A DNA stretch of 64,000 nt from Pseudobutyrivibrio sp. UBA1225 (GTDB lineage Bacteria; Bacillota; Clostridia; Lachnospirales; Lachnospiraceae): contig DBWZ01000002.1 of the NCBI GenBank assembly GCA_002309345.1, positions 1-64,000 of the forward strand, written 5' to 3'. The position numbers and the translations under genes are program-made. The notes below the pieces were generated by a model. That model ran no database searches and was not told the origin of the DNA. It saw only the letters and a list, made by a program, of their open reading frames with translations. Within the stretch, counting starts at the first letter, position 1, and every line of letters begins with the position of its first letter. This document shows, piece after piece, positions 1 to 7,428 of the stretch.

Positions 1-48
1 TTTGCACCAATAAAACCAAGTAATTACTTAAGCATCAAGCCTAAGTAA
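1..48 (+). CDS. Possible 3' end of an upstream gene (partial)
   Basis: Frame 1 is open from the window edge and ends at TAA 46-48, giving only the tail FAPIKPSNYLSIKPK. The other two forward frames stop within the first 22 bases. This could be the C-terminus of the gene preceding hisF, which in comparable loci is often hisH or a wbpG-type amidotransferase, but fifteen residues are too few to identify it. The three hairpins that follow at 61-133 fit the end of a transcription unit. Confidence 0.22.
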   Translation, partial: FAPIKPSNYLSIKPK

Positions 49-60
49 CTCCGTAAATGT

Positions 61-133
61 AACATATTTTAATTAAAATATGTTGTCCCCTGAAAGGGGA
101 TTAAAATGCAGCTTTTTTGCTGTTGCATTTTAA
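61..133. promoter_or_regulatory. Three consecutive hairpins upstream of the hisF-like gene
   Basis: Three inverted repeats lie end to end. Positions 61-84 are a perfect 24-bp AT palindrome. Positions 86-100 form TCCCC-TGAAA-GGGGA. Positions 101-110 (TTAAAATGCA) pair exactly with 124-133 around a T-rich loop. They sit 54 nt before the hisF-like ATG. They may be a terminator for the upstream gene or an attenuator for the operon. None is followed by a long T tract on the + strand. Confidence 0.5.
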
Positions 134-187
134 CCTAGAATCAAATAAGCATCAAACTAAACAATATACATATTATAAGAGGTTACA

Positions 188-958
188 ATGTTTAATAGAC
201 CAAGAATCATCCCAGTTCTCTTGATTGATGACAGGGACTTGATAAAGACAATAAACTTCAAAAAGCCAACCTATTTAGGTGATCCGGTCAACGCCCTAAA
301 GATTTTCAATCGTAAGGGAATAGATGAGATGGCAGTTCTTGATATCTCTGCCAGCAAGAAAGGAATCGAACCAGATTTTGAACTCCTTACTGATATGGCT
401 TCAGAAGCGTTCATGCCACTCTCTTATGGTGGTGGAATCAAAAGCTTAGACCAAGTGAGAAAGCTTCTCGCCATTGGATACGAAAAGGTTGTTCTAAATA
501 CAAGCCTTGTAGAGGATGAGCAGCTTGTGAAAGATGCAGTGGCTTTGGCTGGCTCCCAGTCAGTTGTTGCTTCAATCGATGCCAAGCTTGTAAAAGGTCA
601 GTACAAGTGTGTCATCTGTGATGGCACCAAGGTCATCGACATGTCACCAGTTGAGTTGGCAAAGCATGCCGAGGAATTAGGCGTTGGCGAGATTTTTCTT
701 AACAGCATCGACAGAGATGGCATGATGACAGGTTACGACACTGATTTAATCAATCAAGTTGTTGATGCGGTAGATATACCTGTTACTGCATGCGGAGGAG
801 CAGGCGGCATCGCCGATTTAAAAGAGGCACTTCAAACTGGTCACGCTCACGCAGCCGCAGGTGGCAGCATGTTCGTATACTACGGTCGCCTCAAAGCTGT
901 ACTAATCACCGCACCAACTGAAGAAGAACTCACTGAGGCTGGCATTTATTCCGAGTAA
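188..958 (+). CDS. HisF-like imidazole glycerol-phosphate synthase cyclase subunit (sugar amidination type)
   Basis: A 256-residue (beta/alpha)8 barrel of the HisF family, close to the usual length. The start ATG follows AGAGG at 179-183. Visible landmarks are the N-terminal strand with LLIDDRDL (residues 11-18, position of the HisF general acid), SIDAK with Asp131, and glycine-rich phosphate loops near residues 82 and 204. In histidine biosynthesis HisF uses ammonia from HisH. In surface-polysaccharide loci a HisF/HisH pair instead supplies ammonia to a WbpG-like N-sugar amidotransferase that makes acetamidino sugars. The setting, with no his genes and a run of glycosyltransferases downstream, favours the second role, but HisH and WbpG are not in view. 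Its last ten codons and stop are repeated twice downstream. Confidence 0.85.
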   Translation: MFNRPRIIPVLLIDDRDLIKTINFKKPTYLGDPVNALKIFNRKGIDEMAVLDISASKKGIEPDFELLTDMASEAFMPLSYGGGIKSLDQVRKLLAIGYEKVVLNTSLVEDEQLVKDAVALAGSQSVVASIDAKLVKGQYKCVICDGTKVIDMSPVELAKHAEELGVGEIFLNSIDRDGMMTGYDTDLINQVVDAVDIPVTACGGAGGIADLKEALQTGHAHAAAGGSMFVYYGRLKAVLITAPTEEELTEAGIYSE

Positions 959-1024
959 GAACTCACTTAGGCTAGCATTTATTCTGAGTAAGAACTCACT
1001 TAGGCAGGTATGGATTCCGAGTAA
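926..1024 (+). repeat. Three tandem 33-bp repeats including the 3' end of the hisF-like gene
   Basis: Units are 926-958, 959-991 and 992-1024, with no gap. The first is the last ten codons plus stop of the hisF-like gene (encoding ELTEAGIYSE). The next two are diverged copies that keep the length, the GAACTCACT start and the GAGTAA end. Both later copies carry TAG at the fourth codon, so they are not coding extensions. The pattern indicates tandem duplication of the gene terminus. Confidence 0.85.
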
Positions 1025-1054
1025 AATGAACTTACCTGTTTTGGATATCTATTG

Positions 1055-1250
1055 AAGTATTACTTTTGCCCATATTTACAAAAACTAATACTTTTTTCTT
1101 CATATTTTCCTTAAAATATGAAAAACAAGTATTACAAACCTATAAAATCATAACAAACTAATACTTATTTCATCACAAATTGCTTCAAATCAGCAGTTTT
1201 TACACACATCAAGTATTACTGACCATACTAAATAGAGAAAAGTAATACTT
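1055..1250. repeat. Array of six alternating AAGTATTA / TAATACTT octamers
   Basis: The octamer AAGTATTA occurs at 1055, 1127 and 1211. Its exact reverse complement TAATACTT occurs at 1086, 1159 and 1243. The orientations alternate strictly, forming three inverted pairs with spacers of 23, 24 and 24 nt. The third pair extends to 10 bp (AAGTATTACT with AGTAATACTT). Spacers are AT-rich and unrelated. Possible meanings are binding sites for a dimeric regulator or three weak hairpins; the function is unknown. Confidence 0.6.
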
Positions 1251-1302
1251 TTTATAAAAATAGAGATAGGCACCTAGGTTTTTGTGGACGCATCCCAGAA
1301 CA

Positions 1303-1373
1303 AAAAGAAATCTCGGATTGAAGCTTTCTAGGAGCAGCAAAAGAAATCTCGGATTGGTGCTTTCTAAGAGCAG
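1303..1373 (+). repeat. Two adjacent 35-bp direct repeats
   Basis: Positions 1303-1337 and 1339-1373 are near-identical direct repeats. Both contain AAAAGAAATCTCGGATTG and end in GAGCAG, with a few substitutions. They lie in the gene-free stretch between the hisF-like gene and the first glycosyltransferase. No coding sense is apparent. Reverse-strand reading across them gives only a low-complexity ORF that I regard as spurious. Confidence 0.6.
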
Positions 1374-1388
1374 AAAACAATAATCGTA

Positions 1389-1596
1389 CCAGACCTACTA
1401 TTTCATGAAATGGAAAAGTAGTCTGGCAAAGCCAGATTTCTGTTGGCAATTCCTTTTTCTGCCAGCAGAAAGTCTTAACTTCTTGGGGCAATTTAAGGAA
1501 AATGCCCACAAGAACTCTGCTTCGCAGAGCAACATTTTCTTTCAGAAAATATTGGTCTTTACCCGGTTTTTGATTTTCTGAGGAAAATCAAAAACC
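1389..1596. other. Densely structured spacer with serial hairpins before the first glycosyltransferase
   Basis: Several inverted repeats follow one another: CCAGAC at 1389-1394 with GTCTGG at 1421-1426; TCTGGC-AAA-GCCAGA at 1422-1436, which competes with the first; CTCTGC-TTC-GCAGAG at 1515-1529; ATTTTCT-TTC-AGAAAAT at 1534-1550; and a perfect 14-bp stem at 1565-1578/1583-1596 with a TGAG loop. The overlapping first two would be mutually exclusive in RNA. This could be a leader RNA for the operon starting at 1662 or a remnant of a structured mobile element. The rest of 1025-1661 shows no gene. Confidence 0.45.
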
Positions 1597-1661
1597 TATA
1601 GAATATTGTTAAATCCTGAAAAAATCATATTGCTTTAAGGCATATATTGATAGAGGACCTT

Positions 1662-2888
1662 ATGAAAATACTTTTAATTGACGTCAACTGCAAATACAGC
1701 TCCACTGGCAAGATAGTATATGATTTATACAAGCGTCTTAACGCGGATGGCCACGAGGCGCGCATAGCCTACGGCCGTGGAGATGTCATAGATGAACCAG
1801 GCATATACAAGTTTGGCCTAGATTGGGAGACCAAGATTCACGCAGCCCTTGCCCGTATTACTGGCAAGAACGGTTGCTACTCCCCAAAATCTACAGCCCG
1901 ACTTATCGACTATATAAAAGAGTTCAAGCCGGATTTGATTCACATCCACGAGCTGCACGCTTACTTCGTAAATCACGGCGTGCTGCTTAGATTTCTAAAA
2001 GAGCAGCAGATACCAATCGTTTGGACATTCCACTGCGAGTATATGTACACCGGCAAATGCGGATTTGCATACGAATGCCAAGGCTACCGAAGCGGTTGTG
2101 GCAACTGCCCATACATCCGTGAATACGTTAGCTCCCTTAAGCTTGACAGAACAGCAAAGCTTTTGGCTGAGAAAAAGGCTAGCATGGAAGGCTTGAATAT
2201 CAAGTCCATCGTTACTCCTTCAAAGTGGTTGGCTGACAAAACCAAAGAAACATACCTGTATAAATACAACATTCAGGTTATCCATAATGGTATCGATACT
2301 GATGGGATTTTTTATCCACGACCTGCGGATCCTGAATTGAGACGCCAGTACGGCATTGGCGAAAAAGACAAGCTGATTCTTGCTGTGGCACCAAACATCA
2401 TGGACGTTCGCAAAGGCGGACAGATGGTTTTGGACTTGGCTGACACAATGCAAGACACACAATTTGTCCTGGTGGGAGCTGATGAAACAAAGCGCTATTC
2501 AAACAATGTACAGCTGATTGCCCGTACCAAAGACCAAGACGAGTTGGCAAGATGGTATTCTGAGGCGGATTTGTTTATAATATGCTCGAAGGCTGAAAAT
2601 TTCCCTACCACTTGCATTGAAGCGTTGTGCTGCGGCACACCGGTTGTTGGTCTCGACGAGTGCGGAACCAAAGAAACCGCGCCAGAGCCGTATGGCACTT
2701 TCGTCAAGGTAGATATTGCCGGCGACGCGGATGTTAAATACGCCGCGACCCTAGAGGCGTTAAAGGCGGCAACATCCACGCAGTTGGAAAGAGGCTTGAC
2801 CGCAGAGGATATCCGCAAATTTGCAGTGGATAGCTACGACAACAGGGTGATGTACGCAAATTATTTGCAGATATACTTTGCAGATTAA
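1662..2888 (+). CDS. Glycosyltransferase family 4 (GT-B fold)
   Basis: About 408 residues, a typical GT4 length. An in-frame TTG lies at 1647, but ATG 1662 has AGAGGA at 1651-1656 at good spacing and starts the normal first strand MKILLIDVN, so 1662 is preferred. A cysteine-rich stretch at about residues 127-150 (HCEYMYTGKCG and C-x2-C pairs) is seen in a subgroup of polysaccharide GT4 enzymes. The C-terminal donor-binding motif AENFPTTCIEALCCG at about residue 310 contains the EX7E signature. It should transfer a nucleotide-activated sugar to a lipid-linked intermediate on the cytoplasmic side; donor and acceptor cannot be read from sequence. It follows a long structured spacer and probably begins the glycosyltransferase operon. 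Confidence 0.88.
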   Translation: MKILLIDVNCKYSSTGKIVYDLYKRLNADGHEARIAYGRGDVIDEPGIYKFGLDWETKIHAALARITGKNGCYSPKSTARLIDYIKEFKPDLIHIHELHAYFVNHGVLLRFLKEQQIPIVWTFHCEYMYTGKCGFAYECQGYRSGCGNCPYIREYVSSLKLDRTAKLLAEKKASMEGLNIKSIVTPSKWLADKTKETYLYKYNIQVIHNGIDTDGIFYPRPADPELRRQYGIGEKDKLILAVAPNIMDVRKGGQMVLDLADTMQDTQFVLVGADETKRYSNNVQLIARTKDQDELARWYSEADLFIICSKAENFPTTCIEALCCGTPVVGLDECGTKETAPEPYGTFVKVDIAGDADVKYAATLEALKAATSTQLERGLTAEDIRKFAVDSYDNRVMYANYLQIYFAD

Positions 2889-2910
2889 AATACAGATTGG
2901 GACTGTATTT
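2888..2910 (+). other. Hairpin between two GT4 genes
   Basis: AAATACAG (2888-2895) pairs exactly with CTGTATTT (2903-2910) around a 7-nt loop, starting at the last base of the stop codon. A second 8-bp inverted repeat, CTTTTTGA (2921-2928) with TCAAAAAG (2950-2957), follows just before the next ribosome site GAGAGG. The first could terminate some transcripts; the T tract is short. Confidence 0.35.
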
Positions 2911-2970
2911 AATAAAAAGACTTTTTGATTACAATTTTATAATATCAAGTCAAAAAGCGAGAGGAATTAT

Positions 2971-4131
2971 ATGAAGATTTTACATATCGGAATGCCATCC
3001 CACTTTACGGAGGGGATGCTTTATCAGGAAAATATGCTTATAGCCATGAATCTTGCTGATGGCCACGATGTAACTATCATCACAGATGTTTATCATTATG
3101 AGGGCAGCAAACTTGTGGAAGGTCCTGAAGAAGACCGCATTATGCCAGGTGGTGCAAGACTCATTCGTCTCAAATACGACAGAGTTTTTTCCAGCGATTT
3201 ATGGACTGAAAAGATTCAAAAGTGTCGCAAGCTCAAGAAATATCTTATCGAGATTGAGCCGGACACAATACTTTATCATGGCGTGTGTGGTTACGAGATG
3301 ATGGATGTGGCAGATTACTGCAAGCATCATCAGGATTGTCTGTTCTTCATGGATAGCCACGAGGATTACACCAACTCGGCAATGACTCCGGCGAGCAAGA
3401 TTTTTTATAAATATATCCACGGTCATTTCGTACACAAGGCACTTCCAGAGGTTGATAAGATTCTCTATCTAGGCGTACAGATGCGCGATTGGCTCAAGGA
3501 CATCTATGGCATCAAGGATGACAAGATGGAATTTATGGCAATCGGCGGCATCATCTATTCTCTAGAGCAGCAGCGCGAGGCTCGTCAGGGAATCATCAAC
3601 AAATACGCACTGCCAAACGATGCTATAATTATGGCTCATTCTGGCAAGCTATCTGCTGGCAAGCGTACCGAAGAGCTTTTAAAAGCTTTCGCCAAGGTTA
3701 ACGATTCAAGACTTGCGTTATTCGTGTTTGGGTCAATACCAGATGATATGGAACCAATCCTTCGCCCACTTTTGGAGGCAGACAACCGCATCCACTTTAT
3801 GGGATGGAAGGTAAATAAAGAAATAGAAGAATTCCTTGCTGGCGTAGATTTATATTGTCAGCCGGGCGGTCAATCATCAACATTTGAGACAGCAATGTGT
3901 TGCGGATGTGCCAACATGACATATCCTCACGAAACCTACAAGGACGAGACATATTCTGATTGTAACGGCGAGAACTATTTCTTCGTCGAGACCGAGGATG
4001 ACATGGTTCAAGTGTTCAAGATGATTTCAGAAAACCCTGCAATTTTGGAACAGACCAAGGCTAAATCATTTGCCTTTGCCAAGATGCAGTTTGATTATGA
4101 AGCAATCGCTAGACGCATTTACACAGTCTAG
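2971..4131 (+). CDS. Glycosyltransferase (GT-B fold, GT4-like)
   Basis: 386 residues. ATG is preceded by GAGAGGAATTAT. The N-terminus MKILHIGMPSHFTEGM gives a Rossmann start with an acceptor loop, followed by a long acceptor domain. The linker and C-terminal domain include MAHSGKLSAGKRTEELL at about residue 213 (donor phosphate loop GKL..GK) and the acidic region CQPGGQSSTFETAMCCGC at about residue 305, where GT4 enzymes usually carry EX7E. That motif is less canonical here, with a single clear Glu, so the subfamily is uncertain. It sits 82 nt after the preceding GT4 and 15 nt before a GNAT-type gene. It is probably a cytoplasmic enzyme adding one residue of the repeat unit. Confidence 0.78.
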   Translation: MKILHIGMPSHFTEGMLYQENMLIAMNLADGHDVTIITDVYHYEGSKLVEGPEEDRIMPGGARLIRLKYDRVFSSDLWTEKIQKCRKLKKYLIEIEPDTILYHGVCGYEMMDVADYCKHHQDCLFFMDSHEDYTNSAMTPASKIFYKYIHGHFVHKALPEVDKILYLGVQMRDWLKDIYGIKDDKMEFMAIGGIIYSLEQQREARQGIINKYALPNDAIIMAHSGKLSAGKRTEELLKAFAKVNDSRLALFVFGSIPDDMEPILRPLLEADNRIHFMGWKVNKEIEEFLAGVDLYCQPGGQSSTFETAMCCGCANMTYPHETYKDETYSDCNGENYFFVETEDDMVQVFKMISENPAILEQTKAKSFAFAKMQFDYEAIARRIYTV

Positions 4132-4146
4132 CTAGTTGGAGAGGCT

Positions 4147-5109
4147 ATGACAAACAAAGAATTATTCAATAAATTTTGCGAAGATAATTATGTGTGCATC
4201 TACTCAAAGCCTTGGTGGCTTGATGCGGTAGTTGGGCCAGAAAATTGGGACGTATGGATTTACGAAAAGGGTGGTCGTATCTGGGCTGCCATGCCATATT
4301 ATCTGGAGGATAAGAACGGCGTAAAGCGTATCACCAAGCCGCCACTTACTCAGACAAACGGCTTGATTGTCAGCTATCCCAAGGATCCTCAATCCTTGGC
4401 TAAGCGTGCCAGCTATGAGGAGGAAATCTGCGACGCAGCAATCGAGTTTATCGAATCCATGGGGCTTGATATCTACGAGCAGCAGTTTCAGTACAAGTAC
4501 ACCAACTTCCTTCCATTCTTTTGGCATCGCTACAGCGTGATTCCTCGTTATACCTACGTTATCGAGGACACTACCGACATGGAAAAGGTTGATGCAGGCA
4601 TCAGCAGCAAGTATCGAAACATGATTCGCAAAGGCGAAAAGAACATTCATCATTTTGGAACAATCGATGCTGACAAATTCTATACCGAGCACGAAAAGAT
4701 TTTTGCTAGACAGGATTTACCAGTTCCATTCTCACGCGAGCAGTGGCATCGTATATACGAAGCAGCTTACGCTAATAACGCAGGCGAAGTATTCGCCGCT
4801 CTTGGCGAGAATGACGAAGTCTTATCTCTTAGCTTTTTAGTTTGGGATGAAGAAAGCCTCTATCTTGATGCAGGCGGCCCAATCCCAGAATATTCAAGAC
4901 TTCAGACCTACGACGCCTTGGTACACAAATCAATTGAAAAGGCTCACGAAAAAGGCCTCAAGTTTGATTTTGAAGGTTCAGTAGTTAAGCAAATCAATCA
5001 CAGCTTCCGTGAATACGGAGGACGTCCAGTTGAATACTATCGATTCCGCAAAGTCTTCAACCCAGACATCATCCGTAAAGAAGCCGAGGAAACTATCGAG
5101 AGATTATAG
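4147..5109 (+). CDS. GNAT/FemAB-like acyltransferase (Acetyltransf_6 type)
   Basis: 320 residues with the two-GNAT organisation of FemAB-like and BioF2-like proteins. The N-terminal half begins YSKPWWLDAVVG, typical of the family ('W..a'). The central segment SSKYRNMIRKGEKN at about residue 152 resembles the conserved R-N-x-I-R-K-A/G motif, and the C-terminal half contains LSLSFLVWDEESLYLDAGG. Characterised relatives move amino-acid or acyl groups from aminoacyl-tRNA or acyl-CoA onto amino sugars or peptidoglycan. In this setting it likely N- or O-acylates a sugar residue, which is inference. The start has GGAGAGG 7 nt upstream. A palindromic repeat begins immediately after its stop. Confidence 0.75.
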   Translation: MTNKELFNKFCEDNYVCIYSKPWWLDAVVGPENWDVWIYEKGGRIWAAMPYYLEDKNGVKRITKPPLTQTNGLIVSYPKDPQSLAKRASYEEEICDAAIEFIESMGLDIYEQQFQYKYTNFLPFFWHRYSVIPRYTYVIEDTTDMEKVDAGISSKYRNMIRKGEKNIHHFGTIDADKFYTEHEKIFARQDLPVPFSREQWHRIYEAAYANNAGEVFAALGENDEVLSLSFLVWDEESLYLDAGGPIPEYSRLQTYDALVHKSIEKAHEKGLKFDFEGSVVKQINHSFREYGGRPVEYYRFRKVFNPDIIRKEAEETIERL

Positions 5110-5155
5110 GCTTCCCCTAGGGGGGAAGCTGTCTGCGGAGCAGACTGATGAGGGG
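5109..5155 (+). repeat. Two-hairpin palindromic repeat, copy A
   Basis: Starts at the last base of the preceding TAG stop. Hairpin 1 is GCTTCCCC-TAGG-GGGGAAGC (5110-5129). Hairpin 2 is GTCTGC-GGA-GCAGAC (5131-5145). The element ends with the family tail TGATGAGGGG (5146-5155). It is one of six clear copies in this window. Confidence 0.85.
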
Positions 5156-5201
5156 AAACAACATATCTTCAATATGGAAGAAAGATGTTATATGAGGTGA
5201 A

Positions 5202-6278
5202 ATGAAACCAGAATTTGACTACAGCATAGATTTAAAGAACAAAAACATATTGATAATAATGCCTAAGTTCTACGCCTATCAATCCAAGATGAAGGAAGAC
5301 TTGGTTGCCCGAGGTGCCAACGTTCACTTCTACGACGAAGAACCAGAAAAGACCAAGTTCCTTATCCTCAAGAACATGGAGAGCATTTTCCACAGGAAGA
5401 ACATTTTTGAAAAGTTCAACCGCAAGCTTACGAGCAAAATCCTTGCTGAGATGCCGGCGGGCGGATATGACTACTTCCTGGTAATTCGTGGTAACGTTTT
5501 AAACGAGCGCACTATCCATGACATAAAGCTAAGAGCGCTCAAATCAACAGGCAAATCAATCTACTATTCATGGGATTCATTTGCAAACATGCGCCACAAG
5601 GGACAGCTTGGTAAGCTTTTCGATTGGAGAGGCACTTTCGATTCGGTGGATGCAGCCAATTCAGATATGGGTTACGAGCTACTTCCACTATTTTATTCAG
5701 ACGAATTCGACGCGGAAAGATTGGAGCCACAGACAGATTACAAGTACGACTACGTCAGTGTTTCAGCCTTTTTTCCATTTAGATACAGATATTTCAAGGC
5801 TTTCAAAAAGGCAAATCCAGACAAAAAGCTTTGCCTAAAAATCTTTCTGAGCCCAAGCGTTTATCGAGGTAAAAAGCTCAAAGATCCAAAACTAGTTAAG
5901 AATCTAGATATGGATATCATTAGCTTCGAACCATTCACGCCAGAGACAATCAGGGATATGTGCAAGAATTCAAAAGCGGTGCTTGACTTGGCACACGAAA
6001 AGCAGCAGGGTCTTACAATGCGCACAATGGAAACCCTTGGAATTCGCAGAAAACTAGTCACAAACAATATTTATTTGCGTGATTATGAGTTCTATAATGA
6101 AGACAATGATTTGATTCTTACCGACTTGGCAGCCAAGGCCGACGCCGCGGAGGCATCCGGCGATTACAGCGCTTTCATCCTCCCAGATTCAAGCTGGCTC
6201 GACAAGCCTTATGCTGTCAACGAACCGTTACGCAAACAATATTCCATCCACGCATGGATAGATAATTTATTTAAATAA
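5202..6278 (+). CDS. Putative CgeB-like glycosyltransferase of polysaccharide biosynthesis
   Basis: 358 residues. ATG 5202 follows GAGGTGA. The protein reads as a GT-B-like enzyme: N-terminal NKNILIIMPKFYAYQSKM at about residue 12, a linker with YYSWDSFANM near residue 122, and a C-terminal part SPSVYRGKKLKDP and LDLAHEKQQGLTMRTMETLG, which matches the donor-side pattern 'D......Q.glt.R..E.lg' of CgeB-like glycosyltransferases. Members of this group occur in LPS and capsule loci and are mostly uncharacterised. It is likely cytoplasmic and adds a sugar to the repeat unit; the substrate is unknown. It is separated from the GNAT gene by repeat copy A. Confidence 0.65.
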   Translation: MKPEFDYSIDLKNKNILIIMPKFYAYQSKMKEDLVARGANVHFYDEEPEKTKFLILKNMESIFHRKNIFEKFNRKLTSKILAEMPAGGYDYFLVIRGNVLNERTIHDIKLRALKSTGKSIYYSWDSFANMRHKGQLGKLFDWRGTFDSVDAANSDMGYELLPLFYSDEFDAERLEPQTDYKYDYVSVSAFFPFRYRYFKAFKKANPDKKLCLKIFLSPSVYRGKKLKDPKLVKNLDMDIISFEPFTPETIRDMCKNSKAVLDLAHEKQQGLTMRTMETLGIRRKLVTNNIYLRDYEFYNEDNDLILTDLAAKADAAEASGDYSAFILPDSSWLDKPYAVNEPLRKQYSIHAWIDNLFK

Positions 6279-6351
6279 ATTGTAATTGAGCACAAGCGTG
6301 TCGAATGCTAAGATAAGTGAGAATACGGAAGGGCGGACTAGGAGTTTAAAT

Positions 6352-7182
6352 ATGAAGTATTTAGTTACAGGTGCAAATGGATATATTGGTCAGGGAGTTG
6401 TTAGGCAGATGCTTGACTTAGGCGCAGATGTAGTGGCAACCGATTTCCACACAGACGGTGTCGACTCTCGCGCAAAGCGCATCGACGCGGATTTATTCCG
6501 GCTAGAGGATCCATATAGTTATTTTGAAAAACCAGATGTTGTAATTCATCTGGCATGGCGCGATGGTTTCAGACATGCTTCTGAAAATCACATCAACGAC
6601 TTGCCACATCATTACGATTTCATTAACAAAATGTGCAAGGCAGGCATACGCAAGATGTGTGTCATGGGCACAATGCACGAGGTTGGCTTTATGGAAGGAT
6701 GTATCAAGGAGGACACTCCTTGTGCTCCCCAGTCACTTTATGGAATAGCCAAGAACGCCCTTCGTCAGGCAACTATACTTTCCTGCAAAGAAACAGGCGT
6801 CAAGCTTCAGTGGCTTCGTGGATACTACATCGTGGGTAATGCGCATATGGGCTGCAGCATTTTCTCAAAGCTCACTGCAGCAGCAGAAGCAGGAGACGAG
6901 ACATTTCCATTTACAACAGGTCAGAATCAATTCGACTTTACGGATTATGATTTATTCTGCGAGCAGGTTGCAAAAGCAAGCATGCAGGATGAAATCCTTG
7001 GCATCATCGAATGCTGCTCAGGTCATCCAATGCGCTTAGCAGATCGTGTTGAACAGTTCATAGAAGAAAACAACTTCACAATCAAACTAGCCTACGGAAC
7101 CTTTCCAGATCGTCCATACGATTCTAAAGCAGTATGGGGCGACTCAACAAAAATCGACCAAATAATTGCGGATTTTAAATAA
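6352..7182 (+). CDS. NAD-dependent epimerase/dehydratase (extended SDR)
   Basis: 276 residues from ATG 6352, which has GGAG 7 nt upstream and begins directly at the Rossmann strand MKYLVTGANGYIGQG (GxxGxxG). An in-frame TTG at 6286 would add an unlikely 22-residue leader, so it is not used. The catalytic Tyr-x3-Lys appears as YGIAK near residue 132, with MGTMHEVG before it in place of the usual Ser/Thr site. WLRGYYIVG and FDFTDYDLFCEQV fit the nucleotide-sugar binding half. It is somewhat short for the family (typically 300-340), so the C-terminal subdomain is compact. It probably epimerises, dehydrates or reduces a nucleotide sugar for this locus; the specific sugar is not predictable. Confidence 0.8.
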   Translation: MKYLVTGANGYIGQGVVRQMLDLGADVVATDFHTDGVDSRAKRIDADLFRLEDPYSYFEKPDVVIHLAWRDGFRHASENHINDLPHHYDFINKMCKAGIRKMCVMGTMHEVGFMEGCIKEDTPCAPQSLYGIAKNALRQATILSCKETGVKLQWLRGYYIVGNAHMGCSIFSKLTAAAEAGDETFPFTTGQNQFDFTDYDLFCEQVAKASMQDEILGIIECCSGHPMRLADRVEQFIEENNFTIKLAYGTFPDRPYDSKAVWGDSTKIDQIIADFK

Positions 7183-7190
7183 CCCGTTAA

Positions 7191-7224
7191 TCTCAAATCC
7201 TCGTTGTGAAACTTGGATTTGAGA
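7191..7224 (+). terminator. Possible terminator after the SDR gene
   Basis: TCTCAAATCC (7191-7200) pairs perfectly with GGATTTGAGA (7215-7224) around a 14-nt loop, 9 nt after the stop codon. The following ATTTAGAAATTTATA is U-rich but not a clean tract, so termination may be partial. Confidence 0.45.
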
Positions 7225-7281
7225 ATTTAGAAATTTATACTAAGTGAACTATTTAATTATAATATGCTCAACATATAGATA

Positions 7282-7406
7282 GCTGGTATGTATCAATGTT
7301 ACCTGTAGCTATCAATCTCTGAACAGTACTCAAGCGAGACATTCCTGGTCGAGCGGAGTATGTCAGGATTGAGAGCGTAACAGGTGATATTGATACAATA
7401 ACCAGC
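7282..7406. repeat. Long, nearly fully self-complementary element (~125 nt), MITE-like or structured RNA
   Basis: The outer arms 7282-7306 and 7380-7406 both read GCTGGT..TATCAAT..ACCTGT when the second is reverse-complemented, with a few mismatches and one bulge. Inside, 7307-7330 continues to pair imperfectly with 7356-7379 (TCAATCTCTGA against TCAGGATTGAGA; GTACTC against GAGTAT). Only about 25 nt remain as a terminal loop. The element ends 22 nt before the GT2 ATG, just ahead of its GGAGG site. It could be a cis-acting leader RNA or a miniature inverted-repeat element. No second copy is visible in this window. Confidence 0.65.
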
Positions 7407-7428
7407 AAGATATAACCTTGGAGGAAAT

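Noticed and set aside
188..958. Histidine biosynthesis hisF
   Set aside because: No other his gene is nearby and the context is surface polysaccharide; the sugar-amidination paralog is more likely, so no hisF symbol was assigned.
1055..1250. Possible CRISPR array
   Set aside because: Repeats are only eight bases, alternate in orientation, have short AT-rich spacers and no cas genes are present.
1252..1509. 85-residue reverse-strand ORF in the hisF-glycosyltransferase spacer
   Set aside because: It reads through two direct repeats and hairpins, has repetitive composition and no ribosome site, so I take it as a by-product of repeat sequence.
4204..4692. 162-residue reverse-strand ORF antisense to the GNAT/FemAB-like gene
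   Set aside because: It lies wholly inside a well-supported + strand gene and shows no recognisable protein features.
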